Source: Chondrosia reniformis (lineage: Eukaryota > Porifera > Demospongiae > Chondrillida > Chondrillidae). Taken from it: a DNA stretch of 64,000 bases. The position numbers were made by a program, and so were the translations under genes. The notes beneath the pieces were generated by a model, which was not told the origin of the DNA, did no database searches, and saw nothing but the letters and a program-made list of their open reading frames with translations. Below, piece after piece: positions 34,601-46,500 of the stretch (the stretch's first letter is position 1; each line of letters opens with the position of its first letter). The stretch spans positions 620,001 through 684,000 of the forward strand of contig OX359194.1 in the NCBI GenBank assembly GCA_947172415.1, in the 5' to 3' direction.

Positions 34601-37600
34601 ACCAGGCCCCCTGTCAAGTTCGAACTCTCACCAGCAGAGGTCCTGGGATAACCCTAGGGTTCAAGCATCTTACGACGGCCTTTTGGAAGCATCCATAGAC
34701 CCAAACACTCAGGGACGACCACTGGCAGTGACTACCAGGGAATTGGGAGCCTGGTTGGCCAATGTCTTTGGTGAATCTTTGCATGGAGGATGAGGTCATC
34801 GGGGTTGTGGTGTTTCCCACCAGTGCCAAGATTGTAAAATGGTGGTGGATAGGCAAGGCACCCATGGTCTGCACTGCCGCTTTAGTCAGGGCCATCATCC
34901 ATGCCACGCGGCCCTTAAATGACTTAATCAAGAGGTCACTCGTCACTGCAAAGATTCCCTGTCATCTAGAACCGGTTGGCCTCTTTCGTTCTGATAGTAA
35001 ACAACCGGTTGGGGCCTCAATTAAGTCATGGAAGAGCAAAGGGCGCTGGTGTGGGATGTCACCTGCCCAGACACACTGGCACCCTCTTTTTAGTGTACAT
35101 ATATTTACTAACAAACCATGTAATTAATCACGTACCAGGCTCTGAACCATGAAAGTCCTTTTTGATCTCATTTTAGTAATAAACCCGTAAATGTTGAGAT
35201 CATCTCTCTTCTTCAATCTCCGTATCATGGCATCAATAGTGATGAATGTTCCAGTACGACCTACTCCAGCACTGTATGGACATTGAAGCTAAATATAAGA
35301 CCAATTTCTATATGTGCCACATATAACTAACCTGCAGTGTACAATCAGAGGTGACTGATTGTTCCGATATACCTTTCTAACTTGCTTTATAAACTGTATC
35401 AGAGATGAGGGATGTTGAGGTACTCCATGATCAGGCCATCCAGTGTAGAGGAAGTGTTTCAAAGTAAAAGACTTGCTGTTTGCTTCAGCCATCTAAAATG
35501 TAATAAAGGCAACCATGTATTAATGTATGTACCATTTATGTTCATTTACTGATATACGTACTTATATATATATTCTGTATATTCTAAATTAGCAGTATAG
35601 TTATGATTTCAAATGGCAGCTTACATTTTTAACCAGCATTTCCCTAACTTCAAAGTCGGCAAAGAAGTTACATGACATTAATTTTATGTAGAATCCTCTA
35701 CCAGGTTCAAACACTTGTTGGATATCATCTTTCCAGTAACGTTCACACTTTTTCTAGAGATATGATTAAGATCAACTATTTCCAGGCTAATCTTAAAAGT
35801 TTACCCAAAATTAAAAATGATAGGATATGTACGTAGAATGTCATTAAGATAGAGTTATATTTACCATTCACTTCTCCTGTGATTGTCACTCTATAATACA
35901 ATATCCTAGATATACGTATATACATACGTACATGTTTAAAACCAAGACAAATAATGCTTAAGTGACTGGAATAAAACAGAGGCCCGGGCCTCTATTTTGG
36001 ACAAATAATAGCTGAAGTATATGAAGACAGTGACTAATACCTTTATACATCCATACGCCATATAATTAAGCCATATATATGACAACCACATATGCAAACA
36101 CATGTGCATGATATATAGAGAGGTTAATATTGGTCTCCAAACAACTCAGCACCATAACCCATAAGAATAATTATGTAGTATAAGATGAATAATTTGTCAT
36201 ATTGAATTACTTTTCCCTTCTCCTCTGGTTGTGTCAACATGACAATTACAGGAGGTCTGTGGTCCCATATCATCTGCCAGAAATCAGATATTGTATTGGG
36301 AGTGGGACCTGAAGACAAGTGAGGAAACATGCTGTATAATTTATACAGATAAATGTATAGTAATTATGAATGCATATACGTATAGCAAATATTAGGCATA
36401 CCTTGAGATGCAATGTAAGCATTCTTTTGCTCAAAACCCTACGTAAATATACGTATATGTATGTATATATATGTAGTATGCAAGCATTTACATTATACAT
36501 AAGGTATTATATACGTATAATAATAATAGTGTATACCAAATAATAGGGTTTATATAGATCTATAAAGAATAAGATTATGTTTATTATTAAGACTTATGGT
36601 CAAGAGCCCAATTCATTAAATTATTGCTGATATTTCCATTAATAAAATTAACCATGTCTTTGCTATGCTTAATGCACTATATATGTATACACTTACATCA
36701 ATGTAGGAAGCATTGATGTAATCACTTCCTTTTTCATCAGGAACTAAAAGTACAACTCTGGAATGGTCAACTGTATGGAATACATTACATACGTATCACA
36801 AAAGATCACAAGAAAGAGACAAAGATTCCCTGGGTAACTGATGAAGGGTGAAATTCTCTCAGAAACAGCTGTCTGGCTCAGTGGAGCAAAAGAATAAAGA
36901 GAAGACTCCTGTATCCTCATCCACCAGGTTAGTTCCCTATAGGCTCAGCATATCATGAAAATCAAAGTGCTGTATTAGAACATTCATTAGAATATAAAAT
37001 AAAAACATTTAAAAAGCTAGAAGTAGGGATGTATCAGTGCTGCAACAATTACTAAAAATAAATGAACCAAACGATGATCATGACCAATAGAGAAGTGTGG
37101 CATACACTGAAATGTAAGAGAATTAACAATAATATTACATTTGGGCACATTATTAAAGAGCTGAAGTACTTACACGTATGAATGTTGAAATATCTGTTCT
37201 TATTCTTGTGACTTTTAGCAACATCATCTTTTCCTCTTGGATCATTCTGAATTTCCTAAAACAATAGAAATATACCACGTACACTTGGAAATACTGTGAT
37301 ATATACACATTGATCAGTAAAGTATACTACACTAGGTAGTTGATTAAAAGACACAGAGCACCTCATATTAATAATTTAGTTAAGTGAATCATATATAGGG
37401 TATATACTAGGTACTGTATATATCAATACTTTGTATTCCTTCTCAAAACCAGCATCTTTTTCCATTCTCATTTCTCTGACATAAGCTGCAAATTGGGTCT
37501 TGGAAATATTCTTAGATATATCCTCAGGAACTGCAAAATGGTGAGTTCTAACATTTAAATTGGCAAGGAATTTACTTTTTCCATAAATGTGGTCTACTTA

Positions 37601-40600
37601 TATTAACGAAACCATTGCAACTATCATTTATGCTTACATGAGTCATCCACAATGCTATTGCTAGTTTCAATCTTCCTCTGAACGTCCTTTGAATTACCTA
37701 AGTCTTCGAGCCCTACCCAAATAGCGTTTGTTAGATCATTATCGACATTTTGATCTGTGTCAGGAGAGTACATGAATGTCCTGTGCGGTGCAGAGTAGAC
37801 ATATGTCAAGTCCTTCTCTCTTTCTTTTAGTTTCCGTTTTCTAAAGAGTTAATTGGCAAAAAGAACACGTAGTTACTCCTCAGTAGTTTCTAGTCTATAA
37901 AATCCAACCCTTTTCCGTACAATATAGGTCGACTTGTAACTTGGTTTTATGTGTACCCTAAATGTTGCATTGCAATACATGTTTTAGCTATTATTGCCTT
38001 GCTGATATAAAAGATTGAAAATAACTAGCTAATTGTGTTAAGTGGATTAGAATTATTCTGCTACCTAAACATTATAATAAAACCTTAGAACTCACTTTAT
38101 AAATAAAATGCAAAGGATCACAACCACAGTTGCTATCAATGCCAGAAGAACCACTATGATACCTGCTATAATGCCAACAGTGGTTGAGATAGGCAAATCT
38201 GTAGTAGTAGGAGTAACTGAAGTTGTAGGAATAACCAGAGCTGTATCAGTATAAGTAGCAGTAGCAGTAACTGTAGTTGTAGGAATAACCAGAGCTGTAT
38301 CAGTATAAGAACAATAAACAATAAAAAAAGATAAAGTAAACATCACTCTGTGTATATAGTGTTTTAGAACATTAAAAATTTACTCCAGAATAGATATGAT
38401 TATATATATATAGTTAGAGCCATACAGAGGTGAAGACGTTCATTATATATAGATCTGAAATGTAAACAGAAGGCAAAGTAAAATTACAAGACTTAAAAAA
38501 GATGAAGAAGACCGAAGACGAAGATTCCCAGGGTCACTGACACAGGATCAAATATCAGGTTTCACAAAGCATAAAACCCAATGAAACCTCTCTTTGACTA
38601 ACCAGGCTTCATAGGACATTAAAGTTTTGTTTAACTACCCAACTTTTATATAACTTTGGAAACCTGTACAGTTGGTCAACAAGGTTTCCATAGATTTCAT
38701 GCTGTATGAAACCTGATATTTGGTCCTGTGTGATGAAGGGTGGAATTTCTAATTACAGTTATCTTGCCCAGTGGGTAGGAGAAAACTCTTGTATATACGT
38801 ACGTATATTAGCTCTCAATAGATCTCTATAGGCCTTTATATACTTTAAATTAATGTAGCATGTAGGATAAAATGGCATATTGATTATTCATATGTAATAT
38901 GTTATTGTCATGATCAAGGGCTTATGTTTAAACCATTTAGCTATATACCTCAAAGCCTAACATGTATATACTCACTAGAAGTATATATATATGCAGTCTT
39001 TAGCAGATTACACATACGTATATATGCAGACATAAAGGCAGAAAACACTCCTGGTCAGGAATATATATGTACAATGTGCCAGTGCTTTGGCCTGAAGCTG
39101 GTACATAAATAATACAAGTTGCAAATTAATTAATCATCACGTAAAACAATCATACTGTAAGGTCCTTGAACTCCAGCACCAAGGATTTCAGCTGCTACCC
39201 AAACATAGTAGGTGGTATTTGGTTGAAGTTCAGTCAGTGTAGTTGATGTATCTGTAATTCCTGATCTCTTCATAGCATCAGATGGTGGATCTGTTTCAGT
39301 ACCACTATCAGTTGAATACCTAACTACATAGCCTATTGCATACTTTGGATCAGTTCCAGTTACTGCAGTCCATGAAACATTCAAGGATGTTCCATTGCAG
39401 AACATGACACCTTGGACTTGAGATGGTGGAGATATTTCAGGTAGAGGAGGCGGAGTTTCTGTGTAAGATAATAAAGAATTGGAAAAAGTGAATATACATA
39501 TTATAGACATCATTACAAAGTAAAAAAATCTGCACTAAAATTAACAGATAATACCTAAGACAACTGGATATACTGTAGACATATTGCTCTTATGATCCAC
39601 TACACAGCTGTATGTTGTAGCATGACATGGTTGGAATGATGAGATAAGTAGTGTCCTATCATTTCCTGATTTAGTAGAAATCTCTCCTTCAGTTGATGAA
39701 ACTTGGCTCCTAGGATCACCAGTGAACCAATCCTTAAATGCATTAGTCCTTCGACATTCCAACTTTACAGGCTCACTGAGGGTAGGTGTTATAGTGATAG
39801 TAGTAGTTGGATCATCAGTCCTTCCAACTGTTAAGGTGTTGGTTGCTGATGGATTAACTATAGAATTTGAATTTTTAATAGATTACACTGCAAATATAAC
39901 ACCAAATCAACACTAATGATTACCAGTTTACATCAAATCATAAAGATTATCACATAATGACTCACCAAGTACCACAGGGTAGGTTGTCTTTGTCTGAGTA
40001 TCACCAGGAGAAGATACCAAACAAGTGTATGTTCCAGCATGACTTGGAGTGAATAAAGAGAAAGCCAATATCCTAGTAGCTCCAGCAGATGTACTTATTT
40101 CATTTGGAGTGGGTGTTACTTCACTTCCTGTAGTGTACCATTGTTTACCTACACCACTCCCACTACACTGCAGTTCTACTGATTGACCAATGGTAGGTGT
40201 TACAATAGTGGTAGTAGTTTGATTAGGAGGATCCCCCATTTGAATAGTAGTTGCTTCAGAACTACTATCCTGCACTATAATAAAATATGGAAATATCTGA
40301 CTGTAATAGTAATTAGTTATTGGTAGAGATTTATAAATAATAATAAATATGGAAAATATGCTAATATGCAGGTATTATACTTATGTATTGATTACGTGTT
40401 ATATGTCAAGAGTATTTAAGGAAACTATTATTATATATGTGCATGATCTGGAGTGAATGAAAAGAGTGCAAATATCCTAGTAGATCCATCTCTTGTAGAT
40501 ATTTCATCTGTAGTGACTGCTACCATTGTTTAAACCTTGTACCTTCAACTGATTGACCAATGGTAGGTGTTACAGTAGTGGTAGCAATATTACCAGGAGG

Positions 40601-41023
40601 AATTCCAACAGTAGTTGCTTCAGAACCACCATTCTCTGTTATAAGAAAATATGGAAATATCTGATAATAGTTATTAGTTATTAGTTGTTGTTTACAACAT
40701 AACTTATGTAGTGATTACGTGTTCAAGAGCATATAGGAAAAATTAAATCTGCACCATATATATACTATAATTATAACCACCATAATAGAGATGATAATTG
40801 AAAGTATATTTCTAAACATCAAGCATACTTTAACATACGAAACGTTTGCTATAATACGTTACAGAACGCAGTTATAATAGTCAGATCTACTGAAACACAC
40901 ATTATCGTAAGCTGGGAATTCTAAAAGCAAAAATGCATGTTCAAGCTCTATATTGTTTTCAAACTCACCCAAACTCGTTGCTATCACACAGAATAGAAGG
41001 TATTGTCGAAAATACGCGTTCAT
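31642..41023 (-). CDS. Gene D: receptor-type protein tyrosine phosphatase (2 Ig + 1 FN3 + TM + D1 + D2)
   Basis: 22 exons, 3177 nt, about 1058 aa, ATG 41021-41023 (signal [19 protein letters not shown]) to TAA 31642-31644. It has two Ig domains (Ig-b, absent from B and C, then Ig-a) but only one FN3. The membrane exon is longer, with a Thr-rich stalk. D1 is intact and D2 is degenerate as in B. It is clearly paralogous to E, which keeps all four FN3 exons, so D most simply lost FN3-2 to FN3-4. Only 415 bp separate its start from gene E's stop. A decayed third Ig exon lies in intron 1. Confidence 0.86.
32520..32562. repeat. GTTT microsatellite
   Basis: About eight uninterrupted gttt units in a gene D D2 intron. 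Confidence 0.8.
32845..33075. repeat. Tandem duplication, two units of about 116 bp
   Basis: The segment starting ccctacggga at 32845 recurs at 32961 with only a few changes, so the duplication is recent. It is intronic in gene D; frames inside are incidental. Confidence 0.8.
33880..35090 (+). mobile_element. Decayed non-LTR retrotransposon in gene D intron
   Basis: The G+C content rises sharply here. Frames on the plus strand show conserved C-terminal LINE reverse transcriptase motifs: [26 protein letters not shown] and [14 protein letters not shown] (about 34280-34460), then [28 protein letters not shown] and VWD-like WCGMSPAQT (about 34917-35080). Frameshifts and stops separate these pieces, so it cannot make a working protein. 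It runs opposite to gene D and belongs to a different family from the LINEs at 1715 and 44855. Confidence 0.7.
36799..36957. repeat. Dispersed ~200-bp repeat, copy 5 (shortened)
   Basis: Contains aactgatgaagggtg, aacagctgtctggctcagtgg and ttccctataggctc. The middle is deleted relative to copy 1. It lies at an intron position not shared with B or C. Confidence 0.55.
38495..38880. repeat. Dispersed ~200-bp repeat, copy 6, split by a MITE
   Basis: Starts near aagatgaagaagaccgaaga and resumes at 38731 with tgatgaagggtggaatttct. The interruption is the element at 38541-38730. It lies in the intron between FN3 and stalk of gene D. Confidence 0.55.
38541..38730. mobile_element. 190-bp MITE with 24-bp terminal inverted repeats
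   Basis: Ends 38541-38564 and 38707-38730 are inverted repeats with one mismatch, starting CACAGGATC. TGA is duplicated on both sides (38538-38540 and 38731-38733). Removing the element and one TGA restores the ~200-bp repeat consensus cactgatgaaggg. Transposase family not determined. Confidence 0.75.
40440..40637 (-). pseudogene. Decayed Ig-b exon in gene D intron 1
   Basis: Similar to Ig-b: [24 protein letters not shown], then KQW and a stop, with the second half degraded. An acceptor AACAG precedes it. It implies that an ancestor had an extra Ig-b domain. Confidence 0.6.
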
Positions 41024-41438
41024 ATTTCTAAAAACAACTATACAATTCGAGTATTATACTCCGGCGGGTCTATATACGTACCAATTTAAGCTTGTATATA
41101 ACAGCTAGTGGTTAGGTTATTATGGCGCAGTGCAGTCGTGCATGCAGTTGTACTAAGTTGTGATTGTTATTTTAAAGCCATACAGAATTTGCGTTATTGG
41201 GGCTTCCAAACCAAAAGATATCATATAAAATGCATGCACATGACCTTTCACACTTCAAGCTATCTATATAGGATCCAGGTAGCCCAAAAACATGGTCCAT
41301 CTTCTTCATGCACAGTATAATATACAATGGACATGCCTTCAAACTACCAAATTAAGTATATTAACAGACTTTCAAAAGGTTCCACACATCAAATTGTTCA
41401 TTAAACAGTAGCCTATGAGTATAGCTATATATCTAGAG
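41024..41438. promoter_or_regulatory. Short gap between genes E and D
   Basis: Only 415 bp hold gene E's 3' flank and gene D's promoter. No TATA box is obvious near the start. Confidence 0.35.
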
Positions 41439-43543
41439 TTACATAGCTTTAAAATTAGCATAATTTTCAAAGGAATCAAGATAAGCTTGAAGACTCTTAT
41501 AGCAAAGCTGATACAGTTCCTGCATGGAGAAAAAGAGAGGTATATGTTAGACCCAATGTAGGATTGTGTGATATTGTGGTTATAAACTCACCACAGTGGA
41601 GACCATGTTGGGTCTTTGTACTCTAATGGCTTTGACAGTCTGAAATATGTCAACTTCTTTTTCTACTTTGACTCTCTCAGTCTCAGCCATGACAGTAATG
41701 AACACACCAGTACGACCCATACCATCGCTAAAACAGTAAAATGTTACTTTAAGTATATAGATAAACACTGGTGACATTTATATTTCAAGTATCTGTTACG
41801 TATATTTGATATAGTAATTATGAAAAGCTTACTCGCACATGACAATAACAGGTTTCTCGGATCCACACTTCTTCTTCTCTACATCTGCAATCATCCTCAT
41901 TAATGGAGTTATCTGAACAGTACCATCAGCCTTCCAGTCACTTAAATGAAACAAGGTCAACTCCAGGGGTTTGGAATCAGGCTGGAAAATAAGGAAATGC
42001 ACAGAAATATTATAGAAGAAAGGGAAATTACAAGGTTGTAATTATAGTGAAAATGAATAGTTAATACTGTATATGATACAAAAACAGTTTCTGTCAATTA
42101 TACATAGAGTAAATAAAGCTATACATGTAAGTATATAGACATTGTAAATATGCTATAGCTATACATGTCACAAGGCCCATACCTTTCTCTTATTTGAAAC
42201 ATTTAGAGTGTAGGTGATGTAACCTTGATTATCTTTAGCATTTATCAGGTCTACTTTGAGAAAGCTGTACTCGGTTGTTATGATCTTTCCACTTGGCCAA
42301 AATTGTACACATGATTCCTATGATAATATATAAGAAAGGATTGTAACAAATGTGTCAATTTTTAAAATACTGTACCGACACTTTAACCAATAAGGTAATG
42401 ATGTTGGTACTGGTATCGAACGAAACCAGTCTTAAAATTATCAGTACCGGCACTTTAATGCAATGCATTCCGTTACCGGTACCGGTAGCCACTGTGATAA
42501 ATATAACGCTGTGACTATGGTAAGGTGATATGATTAAATTTTGTAAACTACTCATTACCTGTTCATTCTCCATAATATCACACAGTAGTACAATCACAGA
42601 AGTCTTGGACTGCCAGACCACTTCCCAAAAGTCATCTCTGGTGTGCATCAGTGGAGACTGAGCAGCTATAAAGGATTGTTCACTGGAGTAGCTCTATAGA
42701 TATTTAGGAGTAGAGATGTAGAGATTTTCACTGTATATTTCAGTATGAATATGGATACCAAATACATGGTATATACAGGTATATAAGAAATTCTTTTTAT
42801 ATAACAGCCAAGTAACATGTATACAATATGGCAGAGCCCTATATATGGTTAATTATAAATTAATTATGAGTCATTCATCAAAAATACTTTATTTATCATC
42901 TCAACTGCCTTTTATTGAATATACATGCATACTACTTCTAATAATAAACACCACTGGATATTATGCAAATCAACCAAGTGACAATTGTCTGCTTGGCGGG
43001 GGACCAGCATTTCATATAATATACATAACATATCTACGTACATGTATATTTGCTATAATGTGTACATACGTATATGTATATCATAATCAGTAGATAGACG
43101 TTTCTTGATTCCTACATATGTGATTCAAACAACTTACATTTATAAGTGAGGCATTAAAATAATCATTTCCATTCTCTGATGTTCTCCCAGAAATATGAAT
43201 ATGATTAGCAGAATCTATGTAAGGATGTATATATGTATATTATAGATATAAGATATTTAGGTTTTGAATGTCAACAAATCACTATACGTAGATTAGGGAC
43301 TAATAATTTGACCTTAAAAATGTACATGTACAATTGGCAGATCTTCACTTTTGGCTAGCGCTCCTTTTATGAACATATTGTTACACAGTAATAATTTTAC
43401 AAACAGTGTATACTGATTTAGATAGTACAGATTTTCAACTCACAAGGGAATCTATCTTTGTATCTGTTCTTCCAAGCAACTGGACTCTCCTGGGAATACT
43501 GTATATCTTCACTGCAAACACTCTTTGACACACTATTCAAAGT
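41439..43543 (-). other. Gene E phosphatase domain D2 (degenerate)
   Basis: Exons: 43444-43543, 43138-43214, 42559-42693, 42183-42317, 41833-41981, 41592-41727, 41439-41519. P-loop is again CDDGMGRTG (the codon split is GA|C here, GA|T in B), with a WKADG loop. The C-terminal exon is the most diverged of the family ([17 protein letters not shown]). Confidence 0.82.
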
Positions 43544-46500
43544 CTATTTTACATTAATTGTGTACAAAGAAAGTGATTATATACACACAAACAGCGTTAT
43601 ATGCATAATGTATATGTACTTTTTTGTAATCAAAAGTACATACGTATTATTACTTCAGAGACTACTTACATCTAATTCAGACTGAAATCCAGTCACTTCT
43701 TTGTCCTGTACAGATGCTTCCAAGTCTGTGATCTTCCTCCTCAACTCATGGACTGGTATAGCAGTCTTACCACAGGTCAAATAGTCATTGAGAGCATCAT
43801 GGATTAACACATACTGGTCCTGTAAATAAAATATTACAATTACTGTGATCTGACAGGTACTATATTTTAAGAGATAGGAGGTTTGAGTGACTATATTACA
43901 AGTACAGGTACATATTTTGTGCTTGAAAACAGAGTGTAGCTTATTAACTAAATTACTTGTGACTAACTATACACGTACCTGGCTCTGAACCATGAAGGTC
44001 CTCTTGGATCTCATTTCTGTGACAAACACAAAAATGTTGAGATCGTCTCTTTTCTTCAATCTTTGTAGCATGGCATCAATAGTGATGAATGTACCAGTAC
44101 GGCCTACTCCAGCACTGGTTATTGACAGGGTAAACAGAGGTCGACCAGAGACATATAAGCAAATCTTATGAACATTAAATATATATATAAACTTATAAGC
44201 TTGTACAGAACCAATTGACTGGTTGGTTACTCTGAAGAAGAGAGAGATATGTATTTTCGAATAACTAACCTGCAGTGTACAATCAGAGGTGACTGACTGT
44301 TCTTGTATACCTTTCTAACTTGCTTTGTGAACTGTATCAGAGATGAGGGATGTTGAGGTACTCCATGATCAGGCCATCCAGTGTAGAGGAAGTGTTTCAA
44401 TTTAAATGACTTGCTGTTTGCATCAGACATCTAAAATGAATAAATTTAATTATAAAATTTACATTCTATTTTAGAATTAATAATGTGAATTATATGTTGT
44501 ATACCTTTAGATGAACTCACATTCTTAACAAGCATTTCCCTAACTTCATAGTCAGCAAAGAAGTTACATAACATCACTTTTATGTAGAATCCTCTACCAG
44601 GTTCAAACACTTGTTCTGTATCATCTTTCCAGTAACGCTCACATTTTTTCTAAAGAAATGATAAATATTGATCTTTTACTGGTAGCTACTATATAGAGAA
44701 ATCATATGTATAAATTTAGGAAGTCTGTGACTATAATTAATCACTGTCTGTATATATAATATTTATAGAAGATGGGATCAAATAGACTTCAGATTGGAGG
44801 CCCAGGCTTCTATTTGGACAATTAATTATAATATCTAAAACATAAGAACTATCAATCAATCAATCAATCAAATCCATAGAGCCATATCTCCTATACAGGA
44901 GGTAGCCACTAGTATACAGTATTGAAATATTTTGGTTAAAAAGAAAAAAGAAAATTAAAGAAAAATAGTAATAGTAGTCAAGATACATCAGAGATCATCA
45001 CTCCACCGCTTTCTAGGCCGTCCTCTAGGTCTCCTTCTTGGTACTTCATCTATGAACACTCTCTTAACCAGTCTGTCCTCTTGCATTTCTGTTACTTTCT
45101 TGTACCATTCCTTCTTCTTCCTATCCACTACAGAGAGTACCACTTCTTGATCCAGCTCCCTTTTAATGTCTTCATTCCTCACTCTGTCTGCTCTAGTAAT
45201 TCCTTCAACTCTTCTCAAATATCTCATCTCCAGTGCTTGTATACTGCTTCTGTGCCTCTTTTGTAGCGTCAATGTCTCACACCCATATGTCAGTGTTGGT
45301 ATAATGACTGCATTAAAGACTCTTATCCTGGTGTCCTTGGATAGCTCTCTCCTCTCCAGTACTTCCTTCCTAAGTGCCCCAATTGCCTTTGAAGCTGTAC
45401 CGATTCTGTTCTCAATTTCATCATCACAGGTCCCTTCCTCATTAAACATTGCTCCTATATTTTGTCACTCTCACTACCTCAATTGGTTCATTATTAACAC
45501 AAGAACTATCACTCTATATATCCTTATAACATATCCTTAAGTCAACCACATACACAAACACATGTGCATGATATATAGAGAGGTTAATATTGGTCTCCAA
45601 ACAACTCAGCACCATGACCCATGAGAATAATTATGAATAATTTGTCATATTGAATTACTTTTCCCTTCTCCTCTGGTTGTGTCAACATGACAATTACAGG
45701 AGGTCTGTGGTCCCATATCATCTGCCAGAAATCAGATACCAATTTGGGAGTGGGACCTGCAGACAAGTGTACTATATATATGCACATATACATATTTAGC
45801 AAAATAAGTGTGTATACATAACATGTGTTAACATACTTACGTACAACATATATATCAAACGGTAGATATTGTAAGACTAAGAGATCGGATAATATAATAT
45901 ATATACCTTGAGATGCGATATAAGCATTCTGTCTTTCAAAACCCTATATATATATATGAGAGGACAAGAACTTTTATATATTGTTATTAAAGGACCTGGA
46001 TGTAAATATTCTTATGTGTACATTAAACAGTAAATATTATAACCAAACCATTGATTACATTTTGAGCAATACCAAATATATAATATATATATGTCATTAT
46101 ACTCACATCAATATAGGAAGCATTGATATAGTCACTTCCATTCTCATCAGGAACAGACAGTACTACTCTGGAATGGTCAACTGAATGGAATATGCATATT
46201 ATACAGTGTTAGTTACAATATACTAAGGTAACCTATATATATTCATTTTAATTGCTTCTAATAAGAAGCTATATAATTGGGACTGAGCATAGAAGTAACT
46301 TGGTATTCTAGTGAAGGATGTCTACATGTATATATGGCACCTTCTAGAAGGAACTGATAAATGATAGTAACATCAACAAGTACAATTCATTAAAAGAAGT
46401 GATAAAACTAGGGATAGAGTAGATGAAGTTACTTATAATGCTTTTTAGTTATATAATGGTAATCTTGTATCATTCCATGTGATATAATTCAAGGTAAGCC

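Larger units (their letters stand above)
33597..37530 (-). other. Gene D phosphatase domain D1
   Basis: Exons: 37430-37530, 37174-37255, 36697-36770, 36402-36438, 36211-36308, 35625-35753, 35332-35492, 35136-35271, 33597-33746. Motifs: [39 protein letters not shown]. The intron before the last exon is enlarged by a LINE relic. Confidence 0.86.
37638..41023 (-). other. Gene D ectodomain, stalk, membrane and juxtamembrane exons
   Basis: Signal 40969-41023; Ig-b 39966-40274; Ig-a 39555-39857; FN3 39141-39458; stalk plus membrane 38096-38294; juxtamembrane 37638-37840. Ig-b runs from LQC to [11 protein letters not shown]. The FN3 exon ends at a GTGATG donor, weaker than usual; without splicing there the frame stops two codons later. 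The stalk has a 54-bp tandem duplication ([11 protein letters not shown] twice) before the span [20 protein letters not shown]. Confidence 0.8.
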
